Origin: Kamptonema formosum PCC 10802
Lineage (GTDB): Bacteria; Cyanobacteriota; Cyanobacteriia; Cyanobacteriales; Oscillatoriaceae
Reading direction: 5' to 3'
Assembly: GCF_000332335.1 (NCBI RefSeq)
Contig: NZ_KB235948.1
Span: 5,089,848-5,153,847, forward strand
Length of the DNA: 64,000 nucleotides
Shown: positions 28,883-38,373 of the stretch, piece after piece
How positions within the stretch are numbered: the first letter of the stretch is position 1
Layout: each line of letters opens with the position of its first letter
The notes under the pieces: model-generated
Told to the model about the DNA's origin: nothing
Databases searched by the model: none
The model's input: only the letters and a program-made list of their open reading frames with translations
Translations under genes and position numbers: made by a program

Positions 28883-30253
28883 ATGAACAGATGGGCATTC
28901 TGTTTAGCGCTTCTCCCTGCGTGGATTGCAGTCATTAAGCTGACTGGTGCTGAGCTGCACGAGCTGCAGCCCAACACACCGGCAGTTGGGACTTTACTTG
29001 CGTCCGAGGGTGGCGGCGCGCCAATATTTTCTTACCCCACTTTTGGGAGCACCCTGCTAGACAAACAACTGGAGCTGTACCTGCGGTATTTGGAAGTGTA
29101 CGGGCCACCAGATATCCTGATTGTGGGCAGTTCTAGGTCTTTGCAGGGCGTAGATCCGGTCGTTTTGCGGGACGGTTTGGCGTCTAGCGGATATGCGGAT
29201 CTGAAAATCTTTAACTTTGGCATTAATGGGGCGACAGCTCAAGTCATCGATCTGCTGCTGCGGGAAATCTTGAGGCCCGAACAGCTGCCGAGAATGATTG
29301 TGTGGGCGGATGGGGTGCGCGCCTTTAACAGCGGACGAGCAGACCGAACTTATAACGCCATCGTCGCTTCCCCCGGCTACCAGCGCTTGTCCGGGGGAAT
29401 TCGTCCCGCCCTGCAGCCGCCAGGCAGCAGCATAGCGCCGGCAGTCCCTGCCCGCCCCGCAGCGGCACCCCCAGCCACCCTCGTCGAGCCGCTTCCCGCA
29501 GCCAGCCCCGAGCCGGCAGTCCCAGCCAGCCCCGAGCCGGCAGTCCCAGCCAGTCCCGAACCCGGTCGCCCGATAATTGACCCGATCAATTTCCGCCCGC
29601 AAGTGCCGGCAGGACCGGGCAACTCCGCCACCGGCACCGCTCGCATCTCTCTGCTGGCCAACTATCAGCCGGCCCGGGACAGCGCCACATCTTTGCCGAT
29701 AGATTTCTCTTCATTTTCTCCGGGCCCGTTTTCTGGGGGGAGCTTCGCTGACGGAATAGCGGTTGGGGGACAGCCCGATGCGAAGCCGGCAGCGGCAAAA
29801 ATCGGCCTGTCTGAGAGGGACGTGGCGCTGACTGGGTTTAACCCCATCTCCACTCGCTTCAATCCCGCGACTTACTACGATCGCTTTCCCAGAGTTCCGG
29901 GCGAGTACGACGGCGACTATGCCTCTTTCAACCTGGAAGGGGAGCAATTTACTGCCCTGCTCTCTGTCGTGGATGTGGCCAAGGCCCAAAAGATTCCCCT
30001 GGTTGTGGTTAACCTGCCCCTGACTAAGGAGTATTTAGATCCGCTGCGGCTCAAATGTGAGCGAGAATTCCAGGATCGCATGCAGCGCCTCGCCCAGCAA
30101 GAGGGATTTCTCTTCCGCGACCTGTCGGGCCGGTGGCTCAGCCAGAATGACTATTTTGCTGACCCCAGCCATCTCAACCGTTTTGGGGCAGAAGCTGTCG
30201 CCAGGCAGCTCGCCCAAGACCGGACACTTCCCTGGCCCACCCCAAAGCGCTAA
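28883..30253 (+). CDS. DUF1574 family, SGNH-hydrolase-like exported protein
   Basis: The 456-residue protein has one N-terminal hydrophobic segment (AFCLALLPAWIAVIKL), acting as anchor or signal. SGNH-type blocks are visible: ILIVGSSRSLQGVDP (~residue 75, the GDS-like Ser), FNFGINGATAQ (~110, Gly/Asn block), and DPSHLNRFGAEAVA near the C-terminus (Asp...His). A Pro/Ala-rich insert (~190-240) includes three copies of ASPEPAVP. DUF1574 proteins are cyanobacterial. The fold suggests an esterase or acyltransferase of the envelope, but no substrate is known. It is 12 bases downstream of Tab2. Confidence 0.85.
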   Translation: MNRWAFCLALLPAWIAVIKLTGAELHELQPNTPAVGTLLASEGGGAPIFSYPTFGSTLLDKQLELYLRYLEVYGPPDILIVGSSRSLQGVDPVVLRDGLASSGYADLKIFNFGINGATAQVIDLLLREILRPEQLPRMIVWADGVRAFNSGRADRTYNAIVASPGYQRLSGGIRPALQPPGSSIAPAVPARPAAAPPATLVEPLPAASPEPAVPASPEPAVPASPEPGRPIIDPINFRPQVPAGPGNSATGTARISLLANYQPARDSATSLPIDFSSFSPGPFSGGSFADGIAVGGQPDAKPAAAKIGLSERDVALTGFNPISTRFNPATYYDRFPRVPGEYDGDYASFNLEGEQFTALLSVVDVAKAQKIPLVVVNLPLTKEYLDPLRLKCEREFQDRMQRLAQQEGFLFRDLSGRWLSQNDYFADPSHLNRFGAEAVARQLAQDRTLPWPTPKR

Positions 30254-30642
30254 AAAGTTTGGCATTTAAAATGCATAATTACTGCGCAGTGATAGAGCTT
30301 TTGGCGAAACGCTGCGCCTTGTTTTGCGGGTTAATAAGGCAATTTTAATGTAAAATAGAATTGCAGTTTTTTCCGCTATGTCCTAGGTGAGGGATCGGTA
30401 AGCCCACATAATTTAACATCGCATGGCCCCGCTCAGAAACCAGGTTTCTCCTGCGAAACCTGGTTTTTTGACGTTTCGTTTTGTCCGCCGATTTATCCTG
30501 GTCGCTAACATCGCAGGCGCTCCCGGCGGGCATACCCTCAATCTGTGGTGCGGCGAGGGGTGTTAGGAATCCTGCCCCCAGAGTGAGGTCAGTATTTTTT
30601 GATACAAAAAGTGCCGGTGGCGAGTGGCGTTCGCCTCTGGAC
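30254..30642. other. Intergenic region between convergent genes
   Basis: Nothing gene-like except the terminator at 30437-30469. Confidence 0.6.
30437..30469 (+). terminator. Rho-independent-type terminator
   Basis: A perfect 12-bp stem AAACCAGGTTTC / GAAACCTGGTTT with a 6-base loop ends in TTTTTT. It lies 184 bases after the DUF1574 stop and probably terminates the Tab2-DUF1574 transcript. Confidence 0.75.
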
Positions 30643-30846
30643 TCAATCTACAATCCTAATCAGTCCCCGTTGCAGCCGGTCGAACATCACGTTAATTTGG
30701 CTGTGCTCATTTTCGTTAAAGGAGTCCTTAGAGAGCAGTGCCGCCATGAGCAAGCGCTGGTCAATGCGCGTGATTTGGCGAAATGCCAAGATTCGCTCAA
30801 CGATTGTTTCGACTGAGAGTTTGGGTAAAGTGGCCTGAGCTTGCAT
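30643..30846 (-). CDS. Small conserved cyanobacterial protein (67 aa)
   Basis: The sequence (KLSVETIVERILAFRQITRI, DQRLLMAALLSKDSFNENE, INVMFDRLQRGLIRIVD) matches a small helical protein I recognise as recurrent in cyanobacterial genomes, without a known function. Ile-Thr-Arg-x-Asp-Gln and the LLSKDS segment are its most constant parts. It is predicted soluble and all-helical. It starts at ATG 30846 and is encoded alone on the minus strand. Confidence 0.75.
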   Translation of the reverse strand: MQAQATLPKLSVETIVERILAFRQITRIDQRLLMAALLSKDSFNENEHSQINVMFDRLQRGLIRIVD

Positions 30847-30976
30847 GGGTCTCTAAAAACTCAAATGGTATAACAGAACGCCTTGTTTCTATTATTTAAA
30901 CTTCTGTAAAGCTCAGAAGTGATTGCCGGCAGAGAGGGAGTGTGACATTTTTTTACCCCGACAGCGATCCTTGTCA

Positions 30977-31006
30977 TTGACACAGGAGCGAACTTCTAGA
31001 TACAAT
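30977..31006 (+). promoter_or_regulatory. Sigma-70-type promoter of mtnP, structured leader
   Basis: TTGACA (30977-30982), an 18-base spacer and TACAAT (31001-31006) precede a leader of about 110 bases. The leader has two hairpins: CTGCCC-GA-GGGCAG (31032-31045) and AGCTTGG/CCAAGCT (31088-31108), the latter directly before the ribosome site. Confidence 0.75.
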
Positions 31007-31122
31007 GGGGCCATCCTTTGAACCACAACTTCTGCCCGAGGGCAGATTCCCCACAGCACCAGATGCTGCGTGATTTCCCGCTACAATAGCTTGGCGCAAG
31101 ACCAAGCTAGAAGGTAGAAAGA

Positions 31123-31995
31123 ATGGCTCAAGTAAAGATTGGCATCATCGGTGGCAGCGGACTCTACAAGATGGACGCCCTCAAGGATGTGGAAGAAGTG
31201 CGAGTTGACACGCCTTTTGGCCCGCCTTCGGACAACTTGATTTTGGGAACTTTGGAGGGGACGCAGGTGGCTTTCCTGGCCCGCCACGGGCGCAACCACG
31301 CTTTTCTGCCAACGGAGTTGCCGTTTCGGGCGAATATCTACGCCATGAAGAGTCTGGGGGTGGAGTATTTAATCTCGGCATCTGCGGTCGGATCTCTCAA
31401 GGAAGAGGTAAAGCCTCTGGACATGGTGGTGCCCGATCAGTTTATTGACCGCACCAAAAATCGGGTTTCCACCTTTTTCGGGGATGGGATTGTGGCTCAC
31501 ATTGCTTTTGGCGACCCCGTGTGCCACCGGCTGGCCGGCTTGCTGGCGGAGGCGGTGGAGAGTTTGCAGCTGCCAGAAATCACCCTGCACCGAGGCGGCA
31601 CCTATGTCTGCATGGAAGGACCGGCATTTTCTACTAAGGCGGAGTCCAACCTTTATCGCAGCTGGGGCGCATCAGTGATTGGCATGACGAATTTGACGGA
31701 GGCAAAGCTAGCCCGGGAGGCGGAAATTGCTTACGCCACCTTAGCTTTGGTGACGGATTACGACTGCTGGCACCCAGATCATGACAGCGTGACCGTGGAT
31801 ATGGTGCTGGCCAACTTGCAGCGCAATGGGGTGAACGCTCAAAAGGTGATTCAGGAAACAGTGCGGCGTCTGAATCAGAACCCACCGGCTTCCGACGCCC
31901 ATTCGGCGCTCAAGTATGCGATTCTCACGTCTTTGGATAAAGTGCCGGTGGCGACCAAGGAAAAGTTGGCTTTGCTGTTGCGCAAGTATTCGTGA
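31123..31995 (+). CDS. mtnP: S-methyl-5'-thioadenosine phosphorylase
   Basis: The 290-residue enzyme has the family landmarks: [15 protein letters not shown], the phosphate-binding [36 protein letters not shown], and [13 protein letters not shown] with [15 protein letters not shown]. It splits methylthioadenosine from polyamine and other SAM-dependent synthesis into adenine and 5-methylthioribose-1-phosphate, the first step of methionine salvage. It starts at ATG 31123 after GAAGGTAGAAAGA, and is monocistronic with its own promoter. Confidence 0.95.
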   Translation: MAQVKIGIIGGSGLYKMDALKDVEEVRVDTPFGPPSDNLILGTLEGTQVAFLARHGRNHAFLPTELPFRANIYAMKSLGVEYLISASAVGSLKEEVKPLDMVVPDQFIDRTKNRVSTFFGDGIVAHIAFGDPVCHRLAGLLAEAVESLQLPEITLHRGGTYVCMEGPAFSTKAESNLYRSWGASVIGMTNLTEAKLAREAEIAYATLALVTDYDCWHPDHDSVTVDMVLANLQRNGVNAQKVIQETVRRLNQNPPASDAHSALKYAILTSLDKVPVATKEKLALLLRKYS

Positions 31996-32520
31996 TCGCT
32001 GCTGCCGTGCCGGCAGGATGAGTCCCCCACAAGGGGTAGGGGTGCGGCTGCGCCGCGCCCTTTTTGATAGAAAAAACGGGAGCGCGACACAAAGCGATGA
32101 GCGTCACCCCCAGGGGAAGAATACTTACAGACCACGCGCAAGAGAGCCTGTAGCGTCACGGCTTTAAAGAGCCATTCGATTGAGTGGACGATATGATGGA
32201 AAACTGTACGCACCAGACCGAACAAAGGGATGGAGCTACAGTGTACATCCAGCGGACACCGGGAATAACGAGAAGGTATAGCAGTAGTCATATTGGTTAG
32301 GACACTAATGGCAAGGCGTCAGGGGCATGGCGCATAGGGCATGGCGCATGGGGAAGACTCACAGCAATGCCCAATGCGATGATGCCCAATGCGATGATGC
32401 CCAATCCCCAATCCCCAATCCCCAATGCCCATGTCCTAATCTAAGTGCATACTGCTATATATAACTGGGTAATGTTTACCCCTCACCGAACGCTAACAAG
32501 AACATGCAGGAGGAGAAAAA
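31996..32520. repeat. Intergenic region with MITE-like copy (32277-32459)
   Basis: The element ends are TATAGCAGTAGTCATATTGG and CTAAGTGCATACTGCTATA. The interior is not the usual palindrome but GGGCATGGCG and CCCAATG heptamer tracts, so the ends bracket unrelated repeat DNA. Confidence 0.8.
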
Positions 32521-33006
32521 ATGAGCGGGCAGTGCTTTATTGAAACCGACGGATATCAAATTTGGTTCGATTTGAAAAGCGTGGACTCCCAAAAAAAATA
32601 TATTGATGCGGTTGTCGAATTCCGCTCAGATCCGCGCCTTTGCGAAGTATCCGTGAAGTCCGTACCAACGTTTCTTGCTGTCAGCGATTTGCCAGAACTT
32701 GTAAGGTATTTCAACCGGCACATCGCCCGTTTGCAAACCGATCCGGATAGCGAATCTGATACGTTTCTAACTTGGGAGCTCGGCTTTCAGGTTCAGGCTA
32801 TATCAGGAGAGGTGCGCTCGCCAACCGACGGAGAGTTTGGCCTTCGGTTTATGGTCAATTTAGGGATGAGCCATGAAGAAGCTACTCGAACTTATTTTGG
32901 CGGTGAAGCAGAGGTCACTCTCGAACAGGTTAAAAGTTTCACATCATCCCTTCAGGCGGCGCTGGCAGAACTCGGCTGTGGGGAGCTAGAGCGTCAAAGT
33001 AGGTGA
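32521..33006 (+). CDS. Hypothetical protein, possibly WapI-type immunity-like
   Basis: The 161-residue soluble protein starts at ATG 32521 with AGGAGGAGAAAAA in front, an unusually strong ribosome site for this window. No clear family. The order of a short beta-rich N-terminus (FIETDGYQIWFDLKS), then LPELVRYFNRHIARLQ, then GLRFMVNLG and a final helix faintly recalls WapI-family immunity proteins. This resemblance is weak and no toxin gene is adjacent. Confidence 0.7.
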   Translation: MSGQCFIETDGYQIWFDLKSVDSQKKYIDAVVEFRSDPRLCEVSVKSVPTFLAVSDLPELVRYFNRHIARLQTDPDSESDTFLTWELGFQVQAISGEVRSPTDGEFGLRFMVNLGMSHEEATRTYFGGEAEVTLEQVKSFTSSLQAALAELGCGELERQSR

Positions 33007-33188
33007 AAAATAAATAATGGGCATGGGGCATGGCGCATGGCGCATGGGGGAATATTTACGCGCTGCGCTGGCGCGCCCGCACGGAACGGCGAGCAATCAG
33101 CAGTGCCCAATGCCCAATGCCCGGCAACCGCCGCCATGCCCAATTGCCCAATTTTTCACCCAACTTGCCGGCATTTAAACCGCTGCGG
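33007..33188. repeat. GGGCATGGCGCATGG heptamer tract
   Basis: Tandem CATGGGG/CATGGCG units (33017-33055) and CCCAATG units (33105-33145) are present. No gene. Confidence 0.8.
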
Positions 33189-34178
33189 TCATTTGGCAGA
33201 TTCAGCCATTAGCTCTTGGAACCACTCATTGTCGTGAATCCCGTCAAAATCAGAGGTTGTTTTGGCAATTTCTCTTTTTTGAGGGTTGATTTTGATGGCC
33301 CTTTTCAGGTTCTCTACTGCGGACTCAATATTGCCTTGCACTGCGTAGCAGCGAGCCTTTTCATACCAAGCGTCAGCGTAGTCAGAATTAATGCGCAGGG
33401 CTTGATTAAAAGCCTGGATTGCTTCGTCAAAGCGCTTCATCTTTGTGAGAACAACCCCTTTGGCACAACAAGACTTAAAGTCTTCAGGATCGGATTGAAT
33501 CGCTCTGTTATAAAACTCAATCGCATCCTCATAACGCCCTTCCAGCAAAAACTCGTTTCCTTGCTGGGAATACTGCTCAAAAACATTTTTCAGCAGGTCG
33601 CCTGTTTTAGTTTGAGCGTTCAGGGACTCTTCCAGGGTGTGGCGAGCCTCTGAGATGACATTTTGAGCGGCCATAGCCATTGAGATCAGCTCTTTTAATT
33701 GGGCAATATTTTCCCCTGACATGCTTGGCTGTGGCGGATGAGGGACCTCTGCCCCGCTTGGCAGTCCTGGCCCGATTGCTTTCTGGATCTCTGTTTTTAT
33801 CTCGGGGACGAGTTCTTGTTTCACCTCCCCCTTGATCTGAGTGGCCAAACTCCGCCGCAACAGCCAAAGGCTGATAATTCCTGCTATGGGAAACAGGATC
33901 AGGAGAAACAGCAGGGCGTTCAAAAGGCCGGTCGTGAAGCCAAAGGAGCGGTTCACTTCCTTTTGCACTTCCTCTCGAATCCGGTCGTTTTGTCGTCGGT
34001 TTTGCAGTTCCCGGCGTTCCGGCTGCGACAGGGGTGGGTTGGCAGAGGGCGTGGCTTTGGGCGACGCCGCTGCTGGAGGACGGGCGGTTGGCGCATTAGA
34101 CTGCGCTTGCACTGTAGCCGCTCCCACAGACAGCAGCACGGTTGAGAGTGCGAAGGCAACTTGATTCTTTATCTTCAT
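33189..34178 (-). CDS. Exported or membrane TPR protein
   Basis: The ATG at 34178 is chosen because it begins a good signal sequence (MKIKNQVAFALSTVLLSVGA, cut near VQA). The longer frame to 34613 has no such property. The 329-residue product has a Pro/Ala-rich stretch, an Arg/Asn/Glu-rich segment, and a second hydrophobic helix (TTGLLNALLFLLILFPIAGI, ~residues 95-118). A helical linker (IKGEVKQELVPEIKTEIQKA) and three to four TPRs (~200-310, for example NEFLLEGRYEDAIEFYNRAI) follow. It probably acts as a membrane-tethered scaffold. The gene is monocistronic on the minus strand. Confidence 0.87.
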   Translation of the reverse strand: MKIKNQVAFALSTVLLSVGAATVQAQSNAPTARPPAAASPKATPSANPPLSQPERRELQNRRQNDRIREEVQKEVNRSFGFTTGLLNALLFLLILFPIAGIISLWLLRRSLATQIKGEVKQELVPEIKTEIQKAIGPGLPSGAEVPHPPQPSMSGENIAQLKELISMAMAAQNVISEARHTLEESLNAQTKTGDLLKNVFEQYSQQGNEFLLEGRYEDAIEFYNRAIQSDPEDFKSCCAKGVVLTKMKRFDEAIQAFNQALRINSDYADAWYEKARCYAVQGNIESAVENLKRAIKINPQKREIAKTTSDFDGIHDNEWFQELMAESAK

Positions 34179-35874
34179 GGAACTTTGACCTGTGCCTCTA
34201 GAGAATTGAAAAGCTGATTTTCTCGAATCACATCCAAATCTGAGTCCGTTTTGGCGCGCTCCCGACCGGCGACTGCACCTGTGCCGACCGGGCGCTGCCG
34301 GTTTCAATGGCCAGCTCGACATGAGCGGGCGCAGCGCATGCCTTGTTATACCAAACATCGGGACCAGCGGGCGGACGCCTGTCCCAGCGGGACATCGCTC
34401 CGTCACACCGGCACCCCACGCATACCTGTGGCCGGCACCAGCCACGAGAGCGCCTGATAGCAGCCGGCTTGTCAGCCCCCGCACCGCTTTCCGCCATGCC
34501 ACTGCCGAGATTATTCCAGATTGGCAGACCCTCTGGCTTGAATTCAACTGCTTTTTCATAAGATTTCCCCGCCTCTTGCTATCGCTGCCATTTTTCCAGG
34601 GCTGTGCCTCCATTGAGCGCCCATACAGTCTGGTTTCTGTCCACCTGGCTGGAGGCTCTCTCCTATTTTATATAAACTCCGTTTAATTCATCTTTTTTGT
34701 AGAACTGCGTTTACTTCTGCCGAGCTATTCATTATATTAACTAATAAAACGTAAATAATAGCGCTTCTCAGTGTGAGGCGGCACCGCTGTATCCCCTAGA
34801 AGGCCACCTCTGCCGAGGTCAGCCACAGGGGCGGCCCCTACGCCAATGCCCATGTTAGGGGTTAGGGGTTAGGGGTTAGGGATTAGGGATTAGAGGAAAG
34901 CCAATGCCCCATGCCCCATGCCCCATGCCCAATCTCCAATCCAAAATCCAGGCATCCAAAATCCGGGCATCCCATGCCCAATGCCTAATTCCCCATGCCC
35001 AATGCCCAGTTGGTTGTTCCGCTTTCGTCGTGAACGCGCCGTGTGTCTGCCGAGATGCAGCCAAAGAGAATGGCAACCCGCTGCCGGTGAGTATCGGGTC
35101 TTTTGACGTATTATCTTCAAATTCTGGTCGCTGTCAGTGACACAAATCACCGCACAGAGCGATCGCTGTTACAGCACCCCGATTTGTTCCATCCCGCAGG
35201 TTTTCCGGCAAACATTTCACGCGCTCCGCAGCGCCCCAAGGCTCGCCAACCCTGCCACTGCCGCTGGCAAGTAGCATGATATTCGTTGGATTGCTTTTAA
35301 TTTATTGTTCTGGCCGCACCGGCGGGACACTTTCGCCGGCAACCCGCACCCCCTCCCCAGGGGCAAGGGCGAGCTTGGCGCGGAAACCGATAAATGATAG
35401 CGATTTAACCAAAATTTAGATTAAAGCCCGCTTCTGCTGCCGGCTAGGCACAGCCAGAGTGTCCCGGGTGGCGGCTTCCCTTGGGCACCGGCAGCAGCGG
35501 AACGGCGCTCTGCTACAGCGCCTTTCCGGCGCAAAGAATCTCTAGCAAAGAATCTCTACCGGCACTCCGTGCTGGCACAGAGTGCCGGCAGGCCGCACCC
35601 CCGCCCTCTCAAAGTTCCACCGGCAAGGCAACTATGGCAATGGACAGTAAGTTTAGGACATTAGGACAGGCGAGACGCCTGTCCTACGTCCTGCGGGTCT
35701 TTTTCCCGGCCTTTTCCTGCAGGATTGCCCTCAGAAGAGTAACAAAGCTTTACTAAAATTTACTAAAAACTGTTGCCAACTTTTTCCCGGCACTTTTGAG
35801 GGGAAGTTAGGATTAAAGAGGAGAAGATTTCTTTTTTCGCACACAGTTTCACGGCTATAAAACTCAATAATACT
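34179..35874. other. 1.7-kb region without a gene
   Basis: I see no convincing gene in this long stretch. It has a TTAGGGG tract (34853-34890), CCATGCC and TCCAAAATC heptamers (34905-35010), and a GGACAGGCGAGACGCCTGTC palindrome (35664-35685). The GC-rich open frames across 34200-34690 look like codon-bias artefacts upstream of the TPR gene. An AT-rich stretch at 35800-35870 probably holds the promoter of the first COP23 cassette. Confidence 0.6.
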
Positions 35875-36501
35875 ATGAAACTGCGGTAACAGACAGCTAT
35901 TCTGGCGGCAGTCGGGCTGGCCCTAGGGGCGACCGCCAGCCTCCCCCCGCCCAGTTGGGCGCAAGCCAAGCCTAAGTTTGTGTGGGAGCCCAACGGTGCC
36001 GGCACCCCAACCACCTATGCCATTCTCCAGCGCTACGGGCGTCTGGTGCGGGTTCGTGCGATCGTGTGGTTTTTCCGGGAGGCGGAAAAAACCCCCTGTC
36101 AGCGCTGTTGGGAGACGAGTGCCAATTTCCAAGAAGCATACCGGCTGGGGATTCTCAACTGCATCAACGCCGGCACTGTATATGGGCAACCCGTCATCTG
36201 CACCACCAGCACCTTGGGGGGCGACTGCCAGATCGCCTTATTTACCCTCCGGTATCAGCAGGATGCCGCCCAAGTCCTGCAACGCCTGCGCGGCGTCCGC
36301 AAAGGAGCTGCCGGTCCGCTGCTGGAAAGTTCAGCAGATGAGCCAGAAAGCGGTGCTGTCGATATGAACCTGTTCCTGAAAACAGCACCCGCCGAGGAAG
36401 TACCTTACCCCACCCCCCAACAGGCCGGTGCCACACGAGGGCCAGATTTGCCTCCCTCACCGCCCAACTCACCGCCAAGCAATAGCGACTGGCTGTTTTA
36501 A
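35875..36501 (+). pseudogene. COP23-domain exported protein with in-frame TAA in the leader
   Basis: From ATG 35875 the frame reads M-K-L-R, then TAA (35887-35889), then QTAILAAVGLALGATASLPP to a cleavage site like WAQA. This matches the leader of the paralog at 41532 (MKLQSLTTILTAAALAIGAA). The COP23 domain follows (RCWETSANFQEAY, GILNCINAGTVYGQPVICT, GDCQIALFTLRYQQDA). The first domain Cys (FxC) is replaced by Trp and extra Cys are present (TPCQRC). Initiation at GTG 35980 would lose the leader and part of the domain. It heads cassette A. Confidence 0.82.
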
Positions 36502-36755
36502 CCGGGCGAGAGGAAATTCGGCCCTCACCAAACAGCCGGTGCCGGTGAGGAAACTCGGTCAAAATTAAAAGCACAACGCCTCTACTTTTGAGAATCTGTG
36601 TTATAATAGTATATCGTTGAAAACCCAGACCTTGAGATTTGATCCCAAGGCGGCTGAAAGGGCAATGCTCTTTGAGTGGCGAAGGAAAGCTGTTTTCCCC
36701 GCACAGCGCCGGGGCGTTGCTGACTGTAGCGTTCAGTCTCTTAGAGGAGTAGATA

Positions 36756-38036
36756 ATGAGATTCTATTATGGACTGCCGGCAGCGCTCATCGGAGCGGCA
36801 ATCGTGATAGTGCAGCCTCAAGTGGCTGCAGCATTTAATCCAGATGAAGCCAAGGAAATTGCCAAAGAAATTACCGTTCTAATTCCTGAGACATTGGCTG
36901 ACGGCAAGGAGGCGAACGGCTCTGGGTCAATTATTGCAAGAGAGGGTAACACTTACACTGTCCTCACAGCCTATCATGTGGTGTGTAAAGACCAAAATGA
37001 CCAGTGCCAGAAGCCTCGCAATCAACTGAGGGCTGTCACTCCAGACGGTGAAGAGTATCCGCTAAATTTCAGTACGGTAAGAAAAATCCCTGGTGTGGAC
37101 TTGGCGGTTTTTCAATTCACCAGCAACAAAAATTACAGAGTTGCAATACTGGGCAATTACGAGTTGACAGGAGATCAGTTTATTTTTGCTTCGGGATGGC
37201 CAGATCCAAAATTAAGCGGCGATAGCCAGCGCAAGCGCCATTTCAACATTGGGAAAGTTATCCCCCAGGAAATCGTACCTTTGCTAAAGATATTTGAAGC
37301 TTCTCTGGGATACGACCTGCTTTATACCAGCATCACTTATGGGGGCATGAGCGGCGGGCCGGTGTTAGATACCGAGGGGCGAGTGATTGGTGTTCACGGA
37401 CAGAATGAGGGAGAGCGAGTGGACGACGAACAGTCTGGGGGGGGGAAGGTTCGGCTGCCGATTGGATTTAGTGCCGCTATTCCTGTCCGCACTTTTGTGA
37501 GTCTAGCCCCGCAGGCAGGAATTCAGGGTAGCTTTAGAGTAGAAACGTCTCCTCCAACTCCCGTATCGCTGGAAAAAATTGGGGAAGAATATTATGACAA
37601 TTTGGATTTTCCAGATCCCGACGAAAAAAATGCCTTAGTCTGGGCTAACCAAGCCAATAAAATGTGGAGGTTAGGACAGTTAGCGCTCGCCTACGGTTCC
37701 TATGAAAAAGCGCTGGAAATCAAGCAGAACTTTTATCAAGCTTGGTATGGCAAAGGTTTGGTGCTCACCTACTGGAAAAAGTTTCCAGAAGCGCTGCAAG
37801 CTTATGAAGAAGCCCTGAAAATCGCTCCCAACTCCAACGCTCGGCAGTTGCGAGACAAACTGAAGCAGTACCTGGATGGGACAGCCTCCCAAAGCCAGCC
37901 ACCGGCACCGGCTCCAGGAACCGCCCTCCCAGAATCCTCAGCGCCGGCCACCACTCCCTTGCCGGCGCAACCGCCACAGCCCCAGCCGGTTCCCCCTCCC
38001 CAGCAACAGCCACCGGCACAGGAGCCGCTTTGGTGA
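36756..38036 (+). CDS. Secreted trypsin-like protease with C-terminal TPRs (cassette A)
   Basis: The 426-residue protein has a signal peptide MRFYYGLPAALIGAAIVIVQ. The trypsin-like domain has His in LTAYHVVC (~72), Asp in PGVDLAVFQF (~113) and Ser in GGMSGGPVL (~198). Two TPR units (~290-370, ALVWANQANKMWRLGQLALA and AWYGKGLVLTYWKKF) and a Pro/Gln-rich tail (about 40 residues) follow. It has a clear TTAGAGGAG ribosome site. TPRs attached to a protease suggest a docked substrate or partner. The paralog at 43515 shares the leader MRF-YGLPAALIGAA and the protease domain. Confidence 0.92.
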   Translation: MRFYYGLPAALIGAAIVIVQPQVAAAFNPDEAKEIAKEITVLIPETLADGKEANGSGSIIAREGNTYTVLTAYHVVCKDQNDQCQKPRNQLRAVTPDGEEYPLNFSTVRKIPGVDLAVFQFTSNKNYRVAILGNYELTGDQFIFASGWPDPKLSGDSQRKRHFNIGKVIPQEIVPLLKIFEASLGYDLLYTSITYGGMSGGPVLDTEGRVIGVHGQNEGERVDDEQSGGGKVRLPIGFSAAIPVRTFVSLAPQAGIQGSFRVETSPPTPVSLEKIGEEYYDNLDFPDPDEKNALVWANQANKMWRLGQLALAYGSYEKALEIKQNFYQAWYGKGLVLTYWKKFPEALQAYEEALKIAPNSNARQLRDKLKQYLDGTASQSQPPAPAPGTALPESSAPATTPLPAQPPQPQPVPPPQQQPPAQEPLW

Positions 38037-38049
38037 TCGGGGAAGAGGT

Positions 38050-38295
38050 GGGGTGCGTTCCCTCTCAGGAAAGGCACCTCAATCGGGAAGAGTGAGATAG
38101 GGAACGCACCCTACGAGTTACTGCGCCCAAGATAGGTATAAACGGTGTGCGGGGAGGGGGAGCCACCCTCGTTTCAGGCGGATGCGCAACAGCCGGGGGT
38201 AGGGTGCGTTCCCTCTCAGGGAAGGCACCTGAATCGGGAAGAGTGGGATAGGGAACGCACCCTACGAATTACTGCGCCCAAGATAGGTATAAACG
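38050..38295. repeat. Two direct copies of a 95-bp repeat
   Basis: Copies at 38050-38144 and 38201-38295 are about 95% identical. Each contains GGGTGCGTTCCCTCTCAGG...GGGAACGCACCCTAC, so it can fold on itself, and ends in AGATAGGTATAAACG. They lie upstream of the SLH/barrel gene. Confidence 0.9.
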
Positions 38296-38373
38296 TGACA
38301 AATTGGTTTACTATAAAATAAATTTTCAGAATTTGCCCAATCTCCGTGTGAGGAATGAGATGTGAGTGGAGCC

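Noticed and set aside
34179-34613. Longer start for the TPR membrane protein
   Set aside because: The extension is Arg/Pro-rich and unlike a leader, whereas ATG 34178 begins a standard signal peptide.
34179-35874. Hidden gene in the 1.7-kb gap
   Set aside because: The open frames on both strands are short, overlap repeats and show no family motif.
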